NCBI GenBank assembly: GCA_002914845.1
Contig: JXTC01000084.1
Location: 816,540 to 880,539 of the forward strand
Direction: 5' to 3'
Length of the DNA stretch: 64,000 nt
Source of the DNA: Trema orientale
Lineage: Eukaryota > Streptophyta > Magnoliopsida > Rosales > Cannabaceae
Every line of letters starts with the position of its first letter. The first letter of the stretch is position 1. This document shows positions 49,450 through 60,910 of this stretch, in pieces. The notes below the pieces were generated by a model, which worked only from the letters and a program-made list of their open reading frames with translations, searched no databases and was not told where the DNA came from. A program made the position numbers and the translations under genes.

Positions 49450-50281
49450 TACTTAAGACCAAAAAAATAATTTTAAACAAGCTCTTTTTTCAACCCAATA
49501 GGCTGATTAACTATTTGACTATTTTTTGACCCAAAACTTAGTAAAAGATCAAGCTCAAAAGTTTAAAGTTAAATATCAAACTCACTTAATGACAAAAATA
49601 GAAATACAATATATTAGACAATTGAAACTTCAAAAGAAATAAACACTTAATTATAACTTTTAAAACATATATATCTACTTAAACTAATTTAAAAAATTGG
49701 TCATCTACGTAGTTTTCTCAGTATATATGACGGTTAACGGCCCTTTGTTAATTAATCCTAATTATGGTACATTACTAGGATTGTAAATTGTCGTGCCAAT
49801 TTTATACTATACATAGTGCAGGACCCATTATTCACAAACTTCCACGTGGAGCAGATTAAGGGAAGTTAATTAGGAGTTAAGCCGGATTAATTAACCATAA
49901 TAATTGTTTAGTGAGTCAGCAGAGGCCACGCGAAGAAAGCCAGTCCTTATCCACTAAGGCTCATTTAAAGTAACGTGATCAGCAGCAAATCGATATTTAA
50001 TGAACATAAAGTCCACAAACCACAGAAGGCTAGAAGGGAAGGCAAACACGATGATATCAAGGGTCTGCCAGACCCTCAGAATGGTTCTCCGACCCCCAGA
50101 CTTCTTCTTAAGACCTATAAGAGATGGATCGATCTAAGGGCCCCGAGTCACCATATGGGATCGGGTTAGACCTAGACCCGAGCCAAAATGAGATATTCTT
50201 GAGTGCCACGATTATGATAACATTTCATAGAGGTATCAGGTTCGAACATCAAAAAGCATTTGAAAAAAGTGGTCCCAGCCT
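49450..50281. other. Distal upstream region of the terpene synthase
   Basis: No gene. 50000-50281 and 50997-51300 are less AT-rich than their surroundings and appear to be one sequence split by the hAT element. A TATAAATA box (about 51135) there suggests an old LTR, but no ends were found. Confidence 0.35.
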
Positions 50282-50289
50282 ACAATGGC

Positions 50290-50988
50290 TAGGGGTGGCA
50301 ATTTAGGTCACGACACGATAACACGACTCGAAAACGACACGAAGTTAGCGGGTTTGGGTTTGTCTTAAACAGGTACAGGTCAAAACAGGTTAAACACGAT
50401 TAAATACGATTAAATAATATGTCATTAGCAGGTTAACCTGTTAAACCCGAAATTGACCCGTTTAACACGATTAAATTTTTTGAGATTTAAAACTTCCCTT
50501 TTATGTTTTATGTACTAAAACTTGAAATTTTTATTTTGGTTTTAAACTTTAGATTGTGTGTTATATTTATTTGATTATGGTTGCTTGGTTATACTGGAAA
50601 TATAAAATAACTTAATAGATTATATCAAGTTATATTGAAAATGAGAAATAGGTTAACATGTTAAAACTAATAGGTTAATACATTATGTCAAGTTGAACCA
50701 AATACAACATATTTAATATTAACATGTTAAATTGAGTTCAATTAATAGGTTAACAGTATACAGGTTAGCAGATCGTGTTACGTTAGACACGATCTGAATA
50801 CGACCTATTTAAATAACGTGTTAAATATGTCGCTCACAGGTTAACCTATTTATTTAGCGTGTCGGGTGTGGGTTTACAAATTATGACACGAATAATAAAC
50901 GTGTCGGGTTTGGGTTTGATAATTGCTCGTTATATATATGCTTCGACACGACACGAATATGACACGACAACACGAATTGCCACCCCTA
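50290..50988. mobile_element. Non-autonomous hAT-type element with perfect target duplication
   Basis: 699 bp. Terminal inverted repeats TAGGGGTGGCAATT and AATTGCCACCCCTA are perfect over 14 bp. The flanking 8-bp duplication ACAATGGC (50282-50289 and 50989-50996) is perfect. Subterminal regions are packed with ACACGA and CGACACG words, likely transposase-binding repeats. No coding region. The perfect ends suggest a fairly recent insertion. Confidence 0.92.
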
Positions 50989-51571
50989 ACAATGGCGGCC
51001 TGTAGCAGAAAAAGCTGTAGGCAGCTCTCTCACCTCTTGTCACAGAATGTAGTGCTCCGATTACTCGCAAGGACAGATGATTAAGAGGAGGACACATGTA
51101 TAGGCTTGAGGACCACTTAACCCTACCCTTCATCTATAAATATCACACTAAGATTTATATTGAATCATCTTTTTCCTTCATGTTATTTACTTCTACTAAC
51201 TTAAACATGCATCGAAGTGCCTTGCAAGTGACACCCCAAGGTTGTGGAGGGTCTTAGTACTAGAGGTAGAGACTTGGAGGAGGCCAGGACATATGGACAG
51301 TTAGAAAACAAAACCAACATATATTAATATATTATGAGATATTAAATATTATAGCATCATAAACTGTAATGATTTTTCACAATTTATGAGTGTACCTAAT
51401 TGTATATATATAATTTAATGGTAACTAAATATATATTCTTCTACAGTAAAAGTCCTAAATTTGAATTTCTCTTCTCCCAGTTATGAATAAAGAAATAAAT
51501 AAATAAAAGTATTGTGTAATATCACAAGTCTTCATAAAGTCAGGATTATAATAATAGTAATATTATGGGAT

Positions 51572-51746
51572 ATCATGTGGTAGCTAATACCACATGATGT
51601 GTCAGGCTATTACTGACTAATTATAGTTACATTCTAAGTGTAACTTGTGTGGGACCTAATATAAATTGACACGTTATTATAGCGTTAGACACCACTAGTA
51701 TCCCGTAACTTTGCTTTTATTTATAATAAAAGCCTGCCTAGCAGGC
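51572..51746. repeat. Cluster of four perfect small hairpins
   Basis: Perfect stems: ATCATGTGGTA/TACCACATGAT (51572-51598, 11 bp, 5-nt loop); GTCAG/CTGAC (51601-51617); AGTTACA/TGTAACT (51625-51645); GCCTGC/GCAGGC (51732-51746, 3-nt loop). No T-run or gene places them as bacterial-type terminators. Confidence 0.6.
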
Positions 51747-52346
51747 CGATTAGGAATGATAGCCGTACACGGGTCTCTCGTCACCACTAATACACGTCGT
51801 CGTTCGTAGTTTCAATTCCACATTATCATGACTTCGTAAACGGTAAACATAACTTAGACTAATATTTGAAAAGAACAGTACCAGATATATATACAAGTGA
51901 CAACTGTCCATATGTACATTAGTGTACCTCAAGGGCTGCCTTGAGTCAAATTTGAGAATTTCACTGCCCTAAGTATTACATATATATACACTAATACATA
52001 TCACGAATCTCGCAATTTATAAGCTAGGGTAATTAAGATAGGTACAGTAATATATATTTATATATATAAACCCATGGCCAGTGACGGAGTCAGAATTTTT
52101 ATTTGGTAGGGTCTAGTACTATATCAATTATTTAATCGAAATTATCAAATACTAAAAGAATATAATCCACAAATGATAAATACTATACTACTACAATTAT
52201 TTGAGTTGATTTTTCATGCTTTATAAGCGTTCTTAACTTTTTTTTATCAAACCCGTTAAAAATATCTTTCTCGATGTGAACAAGTAAATATCGTTCAAAT
52301 ATTAATTTATTATTCGATTTGAAGAAAAAATATATTTGAGAACCAC

Positions 52347-53326
52347 TGTAATAACTCCTTTTTTTTCAACGGTCAAAAAGATTCTTTGACCAGAAATCAA
52401 TTCTTTTTTTCTCTTTTTTCTTTTCTTCTCTCTCTCCCGTCCCTCACTCTCTCCCTCTCGGATTTCTCTCTCTCCCTCGCCCTGCTCTCTCTCCGCCAAA
52501 CGCACCCAGGAGGAGATCGACGCACGCGGCCACCGACCAGCCGTGATGACCATCGGCAAACGTCGCCAGCACCTCCACGAAGCTCCGCCAGCCACCGCCG
52601 CCGAGGCCCCAGTCGCCGGAAAATACCATTTTTGCCGTTTTGACCCATTTCGGTTTTTTCGTCACCGGCGAAGATTCTGGCCACAAAACGACTCCAAACC
52701 GGTCCCATTGGATTCGTATCGTCGCAAGGGTCGTCAAGGTATATATATCTCGACCCCATACTGTCCGGATCAAAATTTGCTATTTTTGGGTATTTTGAGG
52801 TTTAAGCTTGATCTTTTTAATCCGGCCGTTAGATTGTGTTTTTGACCTCATTTTTGAAATGTACTCGGAAAATGGGGAAGTTTGATATATATATTGTGTT
52901 ATTTGGTGATCGGCACGAAAATCACGATCGGACGGTCGAGATTTCGCCTCGTTTTGCGTGCCACCGGCCCGGTGTGGGCCCAAGCCCGAATTGGACAATT
53001 TGGATGTCTAACCTAGCTATTTTGGGTGCTAGGAATTCAACGAAGAGGTCCGTTTGTGGAATTGAAGCTCCGGTGAGAAGTTGACTTTTCACAAGAAGAC
53101 GATCGAGGGCTCGGAATTGGTTCCCGAGCCTCCAGGTGATCGTCAACGACGCCTCGAGGACTCGATAGCGTGGTATCGCTATTTTGGTCGAGGTAGGGAC
53201 TCAATTACCTCTGTTTTATATCGTTTTCGATTAAAACTTATTTTCTGCAACATATGTGAACAAATGTGATTTTTAGACGATTTAAATATCTGTGATGGGA
53301 ATTGATTGTGTGATGTATATACTGTA
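52347..53326 (+). repeat. 5' LTR of the gypsy element (visible part)
   Basis: Matches 58852-59822 of the 3' LTR with scattered substitutions and a small indel near 52508. It breaks off at the gap. About 1083 bp of LTR should follow. Confidence 0.95.
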
Positions 53327-54216
53327 NNNNNNNNNNNNNNNNNNNNNNNNNNNNNNNNNNNNNNNNNNNNNNNNNNNNNNNNNNNNNNNNNNNNNNNNNN
53401 NNNNNNNNNNNNNNNNNNNNNNNNNNNNNNNNNNNNNNNNNNNNNNNNNNNNNNNNNNNNNNNNNNNNNNNNNNNNNNNNNNNNNNNNNNNNNNNNNNNN
53501 NNNNNNNNNNNNNNNNNNNNNNNNNNNNNNNNNNNNNNNNNNNNNNNNNNNNNNNNNNNNNNNNNNNNNNNNNNNNNNNNNNNNNNNNNNNNNNNNNNNN
53601 NNNNNNNNNNNNNNNNNNNNNNNNNNNNNNNNNNNNNNNNNNNNNNNNNNNNNNNNNNNNNNNNNNNNNNNNNNNNNNNNNNNNNNNNNNNNNNNNNNNN
53701 NNNNNNNNNNNNNNNNNNNNNNNNNNNNNNNNNNNNNNNNNNNNNNNNNNNNNNNNNNNNNNNNNNNNNNNNNNNNNNNNNNNNNNNNNNNNNNNNNNNN
53801 NNNNNNNNNNNNNNNNNNNNNNNNNNNNNNNNNNNNNNNNNNNNNNNNNNNNNNNNNNNNNNNNNNNNNNNNNNNNNNNNNNNNNNNNNNNNNNNNNNNN
53901 NNNNNNNNNNNNNNNNNNNNNNNNNNNNNNNNNNNNNNNNNNNNNNNNNNNNNNNNNNNNNNNNNNNNNNNNNNNNNNNNNNNNNNNNNNNNNNNNNNNN
54001 NNNNNNNNNNNNNNNNNNNNNNNNNNNNNNNNNNNNNNNNNNNNNNNNNNNNNNNNNNNNNNNNNNNNNNNNNNNNNNNNNNNNNNNNNNNNNNNNNNNN
54101 NNNNNNNNNNNNNNNNNNNNNNNNNNNNNNNNNNNNNNNNNNNNNNNNNNNNNNNNNNNNNNNNNNNNNNNNNNNNNNNNNNNNNNNNNNNNNNNNNNNN
54201 NNNNNNNNNNNNNNNN
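53327..54216. other. Assembly gap (890 N)
   Basis: The gap is shorter than the missing LTR part (about 1083 bp) plus a leader, so its stated length is probably an estimate or default. Open frames that cross it are artefacts. Confidence 0.98.
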
Positions 54217-54269
54217 AACGTCCAGATTTCTCCCATCTGATCGAGGCAATGCAGTAGGCATTCGCCCAA

Positions 54270-55718
54270 ATGAGCAATCCAGATTATCAGCCTCCAGCTC
54301 CGAAGGCCCGACAGTTGGATCAGTCAGATTACCTTCAGCAGTTTACGCGCCTCCAGCCAGGGCAGTTTGATGGTAGACCAGATCCTCTCGCGGCAATCTC
54401 TTGGTCACGTGAGATAGAGAGGCATTTTCGGTCCATTGGTACTCCGGTAGAGTTTTGGGCAATCTTTGCCGTTACCCGTCTGACGGGGAGTGCCATTCGC
54501 TGGTGGAAGACTGTAGAGCGAATGCAGAATGTTGTGGGGTTGACTTGGGAAGACTTTGAGCGGATTTTCAGGGCTCAGTATGCCAATGAGGATCAACAGG
54601 ACGAGATTATGAATCGGTTTGAGACTTTAGTCCAAGGTAACTGAACAGTGAATGAGTACCTGATTGAGTTCACTGAGTTGGCAAGTGTTGCTCTTGACCC
54701 AAGTACGAGTGAGAAGTCACGAGTTGCCAAGTTCAGGAGTCGTCTGAATCGGAACATTTTCAACAGAATTGGTACTCAGACTTTCTATACTCTCCCTGAG
54801 ATTGCAGTGGCTGCCCAGCGGGCAGAGGCCATCGAAACAGGATTTGAGTCTAGGAGGAACCAGCGGAGAGGAAATGATAGGAAAGCCACTAGAAGGAACC
54901 AGGGGCAGTGGTCAGCCCATGATACTCCGAACAGTGGGAGCTCAAACAGCAGTGGTTCTTCAGGAAGTGGCAGAGGTAGTCCTTATGGAGGATGTTTTAT
55001 GTGTGGCCAGCAGGGTCACCGAAAGAAAGAGTGTCCTGCTCGTCTGCATAAGTCTCCTCTTTCTCAACTGCAGGGGAGCCAGTCAGGTTCTGTTCCTTAT
55101 CAGAACACTCAGGCAAGGCCGCAACAGTCACAGGGTGTTTCGCAGACTTTTACTTCCCCTTAGCCTTACTAGCATCAGTACCACCCTCAGGGTTACACTC
55201 AGAACTTTCAGACTCCTCAAGCCTCAGGGAGTCAGAGTGGGCGTGGTTATGGCAGTAGTGGTCCAGGATCCAACAGCAATCGTCCTGGTCAGGGGAGAGG
55301 TAACAAAGGGAAAGGGAAGGTGACTGGCCAAGCCTATACTCTTACTGCCAATGACACTCAGAATCGCATCGGCCGAGGTGTTGTTGACAGTATGATCCTT
55401 ATTTCACACTCTTGGGCACATGTTTTATTTGATACTGGTGCATCCCATTCATTCATATCCTTATTGTTTGCTCAACTATTGGGGTTGAAATTTTCTGAAT
55501 TGGATTATGTATTGACGTTGGGTACACCTATAGGAGGAGTAGCCGATGTGTCTAGTATGTGTAAGTCTTGTCGGATTGTGGTTAGTGATAGGAAGTTACT
55601 TGCTGATTTGATTGTGTTACCGATGGAGCAGTATGACGTCATACTCGGTATGGATTGGTTGTCGAAATATCGAGTCGTTGTGGACTGTCATACAAAGCAG
55701 GTGACTTTTTTTTCCTAG
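54270..55718 (+). pseudogene. Gypsy gag and protease, with stops
   Basis: Gag starts ATG at 54270 (MSNPDYQPPAPKARQLDQ). It has the retrotransposon gag domain (WSREIERHF, then WWKTVERMQN and FRAQYANEDQQDEIMNRF) and a CCHC knuckle CFMCGQQGHRKKEC. TGA at 54642 and TAGs at 55161 and 55170 interrupt one continuous frame. Protease follows with LFDTGASHSFIS (about 55429-55460) and ILGMDWLSKY. The frame is lost in a T-run at about 55704-55711. Gag would package the RNA, and protease would cleave the polyprotein. Confidence 0.93.
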
Positions 55719-58700
55719 TGATGGACATCCCATTGTCTATCAAGCTAGAATGAGTCCGTTGGAGCCTAGTCCTGTTCTGAAAGCATGCTTAGGTGGAAGA
55801 AAGAAACTCAAGTGTTATGGGAACTTGTTTGCCATTGAAGGCGAGGTGTGGACAGACGATCAAGACCTATGGATTTCGGTGGTGAGTAAGTATTCGGAGG
55901 TGTTTCCTGAAGACTTACTGGGATTACCACCTGATAGGGAGATCGAGTTCTGTATTGAACTAGTTCCTGGAGCTCAGCCAGTTTCTATTCCAGCCTATCG
56001 CATGGCACCTGCCGAGATGGAAGAACTAAGAGAACAGTTGGATGATATGCTTTCCAAGGGCTTCATTCGCAGTAGCACTTCTCCTTAGGGTGCTCCTGTT
56101 TTGTTTGCAAAGAAAGCTGATGGTTCATTGAGACTTTGTGTGGACTACAGGAAGTTGAACCAGTTGACAGTGAAGAACAAGTATCCTTTGCCAAGGATAA
56201 ATGAGTTGTTTGATCAACTCGGTGGTTCAAGATTCTTCTCTAAGATCGATTTGAGATCCGGTTATCATCAGTTGAAGATAAGAGAGGATGATATACCTAA
56301 GACAGCATTCAGAACCCGATATGGTCACTTTGAGTTTTTGGTGATGCCATTTGGTTTGACGAATGCACCTGCAGCTTTTATGGATCTCATAAATCGAATT
56401 TTAAAGCCACTTTTAGATCGTTTTGTGGTTGTATTCAACGACGACATCCTGGTGTATTCCAAGACTCGAGAAGAGCATGCCGAACATCTAGGGATAGTAC
56501 TCAAGACCTTGAGAGATCATCAGTTGTATGCCAAGAGATCGAAGTGTGACTTTTGGATGTCAGAAGTGAAGTTCTTGGGGCATGTGATTTCTCACAGGGG
56601 TATTTCAGTCGATCCCGCTAAGATAGAAGCCGTTCTGGAGTGGGAAAGACCGAGAAATGTGACAAAGGTACATAGTTTCCTCGGTTTGCCAGGCTACTAC
56701 CGTCGTTTTGTGCAAGATTTCTCGAGAATTGCTTTGCCTTTGACTAAGTTGACCAGGAAGGACGTCAAGTTTGTTTGGGATCACGAAAGTGAAGAAGCTT
56801 TTATCAGGTTGAAGTAGAGTTTAACCACCGCATCTGTTCTTACTGTTCCTGATAGTAATGAGCCTTATGTGGTGTATACCGATGCTTCGAAGACGGGTTT
56901 GGGATATGTCTTGATGCAGAATGGTCGAGTTGTGGCCTATGCTTCTCGTCAGTTGAAGCCACATAAAAGGAACTATCCCACCCATGACCTGGAACTTGCA
57001 ACAGTGATCTTTGCATTGAAGATTTGGCGATGTTACTTGTATGGTGTGAAGTTCGACATATTCTCTGATTATAAGAGTTTGAAGTATCTCTTTACCCAGA
57101 AGGATCTGAACTTGAGACAGCGAAGATGGGTTGAATATATGGAGGATTATAACTTCGACCTACAGTATCATCCTGGTAAGGCCAACGTTGTAGCCAATGC
57201 ACTGAGTTGGAAGCCTCATGGTGTACTAGCTGCACTAGTGTTTGAAGATTAGAAGAACTCAGTTACGGTTGGTGATTATAACTTACAGTACTTCGAGAAT
57301 GAAGGAGTTGCTTGCCTAAGCAACATTGTGATATCACCATCTCTTCTCCAGACTGTCCAGTAGAGTCAGTGGCAAGACAGGGAGTTGAGGACAACCTGGA
57401 ACCGACTTCAGAATGGTGAACAGTTAGATGGTTGGAGCACTAACAGAGAAGGATTCTTGCTTTTCAATGGGAAGTTGGCTGTAGCTAATGACCCTATATT
57501 CGAGAAACCATTCTAACTGAGGCTCATAAATCAAGATTCGCAGTACATCCAGGTAGTACTAAGATGTACCAGGACTTGAAACGACAGTATTGGTGGAAAG
57601 GTATGAAGAAGGATGTGGCTACTTTTGTGGCCAAGTGTTTGACTTGTCAGCAAGTCAAGGCTGAACACCAGAGGCCAGCTGGATTACTTCAGCCATTACC
57701 TATTCTAGAGTGGAAGTGGGACGAGATCACGATGGACTTCGTGACCAATTTACCGAAGACCTTGAGGAAGAACAACGCAATTTGGGTGATAGTCGATCGA
57801 TTGACGAAGAGTGCTCACTTTATACCGATCCGGATTGACTATTCTCTCACTAAGCTCAGTAAACTATATATGAAGAACATCATACGCTTGCATGGTGTGC
57901 CTTCAAGCATAGTTTCTGACAGAGATCCAAGGTTTACTTCTAAGTTCTGGAGAGCCTTGCAGAAAGCGTTTGGTACGCAGTTGGATATCAGTACAGCTCA
58001 CCATCCTGAGACAGATGGTCAGTCGGAAAGGACCATTCAGATTCTTGAGGACATGCAACGTTGTTGCATACTGGATTTTGGTAGAAACTGGGATGATCAT
58101 CTTCCTTTAGTGGAATTTGCTTACAATAACAGTTACCAGACCAGTGTGGGTATGGCTCCATATGAAGTGCTGTATGAGAGGCCGTGTAGATCGCCTTTGT
58201 GTTGGGCAGAACCAGAAGAGCATGTTACTCTTGGACCTGAACTGATTGAAGAGACTACTGAGAAGATCAAGGATATCCAAGAGAGACTTAAGGAAGTCCA
58301 GAGTCGCCAGAAGAGTTATGCTGACCCTAAAAGACGTGAGGTGGAGTTCGAGACTGGTGATTCCGTGTTCTTGAAAGTGACTCTAAGGCATGGTATTACA
58401 AGATTCGGAGTTAAGGGTAAGCTTGCTCCAAGATATATTGGTCCCTTTGAGATCACTGAGAGAATTGGACCAGTGGCGTATCGCTTGAATCTACCTGCAC
58501 AGTTGGGCCACGTGCATAATGTGTTCCATGTGTCGATGTTGAAGAAGTACACGCCGGACTCATCTCATGTTATTCAGTACGTGAACGTACCGATCCAAGA
58601 AGATGTGTCCTACGAAGAGCAGCCTGTTCGCTTGTTGGCTAGAGAGTTGAAAGTGCTTCGCAACAGAGAGATACCGGTTGTCAAGGCGCTCTGGGAACAT

Positions 58701-58793
58701 CACAAAGAAGACGAGGCTACTTGGGAACTCGAGACGGAGATGTACGAGAAGTACCCTCATTTGTTTAACTTTCAGTTAGAAGTTGTATTGTGA
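55719..58793 (+). pseudogene. Gypsy RT, RNase H, integrase and chromodomain-like region, broken
   Basis: RT (56101-56817) has [19 protein letters not shown] and [13 protein letters not shown]. Its catalytic box reads FNDD instead of the usual F(V/I)DD; both aspartates remain. RNase H (56869-57252) starts [11 protein letters not shown] and has [10 protein letters not shown] and FSDYKSLKY, but the last box reads ANALSW where ADALSR is usual, losing a catalytic Asp. Stops: TAG at 56086, 56815, 57250 and 57361; frameshift near 57490-57500. Integrase (57564 on, 409 open codons) has an HHCC finger (CLTCQQVK) and the DDE residues (TMDFVTNLP, VSDRDPRFTS, SERTIQILEDM). The C-terminus (WEHHKEDEATWELETEMYEKY) is chromodomain-like and in relatives targets integration to heterochromatin. 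Confidence 0.94.
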
Positions 58794-58839
58794 TGTAAAC
58801 CTTGACTTGTACCTTGAATTTCGGGACGAAATTCCTATA

Positions 58840-58850
58840 AGGAGGGGAGA
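58840..58850 (+). promoter_or_regulatory. Polypurine tract of the gypsy element
   Basis: AGGAGGGGAGA directly before the 3' LTR; primes plus-strand DNA synthesis in LTR retrotransposons. Confidence 0.85.
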
Positions 58851-58851
58851 A

Positions 58852-60905
58852 TGTAATAACTCCTTTTTTTCAACGGTCAAAAAGGTCCTTTGACCAGAAA
58901 TTAATTCTTTTTTTCTCTTTTTTCTTTTCTTCTCTCTCTCCCGTCCCTCACTCTCTCCCTCTCGGATTTCTCTCTCTCCCTCGCCCTGCTCTCTCTCGGC
59001 CGAACGCACCCAATCGATGCACGCGGCCACCGACCAGCCGCGACGACCACCAGCGAACGTCGCTAGCACCTCCACGAAGCTCCGCCAGCCACCGCCGCCG
59101 AGGCCCCAGTCGCCGGAAAACACCATTTTTGCCGTTTTGACCCATTTCGGTTTTTTCGTCACCGGCGAAGATTTCGGCTACCAAACGACTCCAAACCGGT
59201 CCTATTGGATTCGTATCGTCGCAAGGGTCGTCAAGGTATATATATCTCGACCCTATACTATCCGGATCAAAATTTGCTATTTTTGAGTATTTTGAGGTTT
59301 AAGCTTGATCTTTTTAATCCGGCCGTTAGATTGTGTTTTTGACCTCATTTTTGGAATGTACTCGGAAAATGGAGAAGTTTGATATATATATTGTGTTATT
59401 TGGTGATTGACACGAAAATCACGATCGGACGGTCGAGATTTCGGCTCGTTTTGGGTGCCACCGGCCCGATGTGGGCCCGAGCCTGAATTGGATAATTTGG
59501 ATGTCAACCTAGCTATTTTGGGTGCTAGGAATTCAACGAAGAGGTCCGTTTGTGGAATTGAAGCTCCGGTGAGAAGTTGACTTTTCACAAGAAGACGATC
59601 GAGGGCTCGGAATTAGTTCCCGACCCTCCAGGTGATCGTCAACGACGCCTCGAGGACTCGATAGCGTGGTATCGCTATTTCGGTCGAGGTAGGGACTCAA
59701 TTACCTCTGTTTTATATCGTTTTCGAATAAAACTTATTTTCTACAACATATGTGAACAAATGTGATTTTTAGACGATTTAAATATCTGTGATGGTAATTG
59801 ATTGTGTGATGTATATACTATATTGCTCTGAGAATTTTCTGAGTGCAGGTTATTTTGGGTATATTAAAAATAAGGCCGTTATGCTGCCCGTTTTTCTATA
59901 AAACCTAGTATACTGATTTTATTGAAAAACCCGAGCATGATTATTTTCACACTTCAGTTCGGTATTGCACGTGTCATAGGATCATACATGAGCACCATGT
60001 TAGCATCGTGGGTTTACAGTGTGGCGCTGCGTATCCCGCCGTCAGTGCAGAGTCCGTAAACCCGTGCGGGGTTTGTTACTTCTGATTACCTCCCCATTGG
60101 TAGGCGTAGGCAATACAGTTGCCCCTCCAGGTTTGGTAGGCGACACATGGGTGTCCCCTCCGGGTATGGGCTTAGGTGTCAGGCAGGCTATTAGGCATAC
60201 TTAGTGCCATCATCCTGAGTTCCACAGATGAGAGGATGAGAGCTCATGGGTATGGGTTGATTTGTGCCATGTGCATATAGATTGATTGGTTTTGATTACA
60301 CTGCTTTATATATATATATATATATGGATTTCCGGTTTGGATTATATATATATGTATGTTTTGGACTAAACTAACCATGCAGGAATTTTCCATCACTTAA
60401 ATATTTTCGATCGAGGTAATTGTTTTCCTACTGGGCATTGTATGCTCACCCCCCTACCTTTCTCCTCAGGTGGTGTTCAGTGCGATCTCGGTGATCAAGA
60501 GGAGTAAGAGGCCATCTTGACTGTAGTTCGCTTTCTTGGTAATGCTAGAAGTCTATTGTTGTGGTGTTTGACTATTTGGAGTTTTGTATTAGCATTAAAC
60601 CAAGATTACTACTTCCTAATTTGTCTGTGAACTTATATATGCCATCCTGGTATTGGATAATTATTGTGGATGATGATGATGCTTGGACTTATATTTGATT
60701 TTTCGTTTTCTAATTATTGTTCGGTCTATGTTTAATGGTGTATACGAACTGTGGGAGAGGTTCACGGGATGAAATTCCAAATATTTTATTATAATGGACT
60801 GTTTACAAAACTCAAACTTTTTAGACATTTTTCAAATAAGTCAAGGAATTTTCCATCTTTGTGAAATTTTCCTTCTGCCACTGGCCCGGGTTTTGGGTCG
60901 TGACA
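58852..60905 (+). repeat. 3' LTR of the gypsy element
   Basis: 2054 bp, TGTAATAACTCC to GGGTCGTGACA. A GC- and CT-rich first third (58915-59240) contains chance open frames on both strands. The last part is related to the solo LTR at 16426-18880. Confidence 0.95.
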
Positions 60906-60910
60906 ACCAC

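Larger units (their letters stand above)
47103..49790 (-). repeat. Exon 1 plus promoter, duplicated at 63005-64000
   Basis: Exon 1 and the 5' flank align with 63005-64000, with high similarity for the first 475 bp upstream of the ATG (shared GGACTTGGCGGCCGGAC and CTATAGGCTGAGAGTCAATT). Two insertions, 47699-48168 and 48491-49441, are present here only. The distal part (TTAACGGCCCTTTGTTAATT near 49735) still matches the end of the window. Confidence 0.88.
52347..60905 (+). mobile_element. Ty3/gypsy LTR retrotransposon (Tekay-like chromovirus), decayed
   Basis: The LTRs start TGTAATAACTCC and end GGGTCGTGACA. The element is flanked by a perfect 5-bp duplication ACCAC (52342-52346 and 60906-60910). 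A polypurine tract (GGAGGGGAGA, 58841-58850) abuts the 3' LTR. Domain order gag, protease, RT, RNase H, integrase, with a chromodomain-like C-terminus, defines Ty3/gypsy. The GGGACGAAATTCC sequence before the tract and the C-terminal form suggest the Tekay (Del) group. A gap of 890 N hides the end of the 5' LTR, the primer-binding site and most of the leader. Confidence 0.96.

Noticed and set aside
51572..51598. Rho-independent-style terminator
   Set aside because: Not meaningful in a plant nuclear genome and no T-run follows the stem.
52302..53269. CT-rich and Arg/Glu-rich frames, repeated at 58776-59765
   Set aside because: They occur in both LTRs of the gypsy element and are low-complexity LTR sequence, not genes.
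53179..54370. Several open frames of more than 300 codons on both strands
   Set aside because: They are open only because they read through the run of N at 53327-54216.
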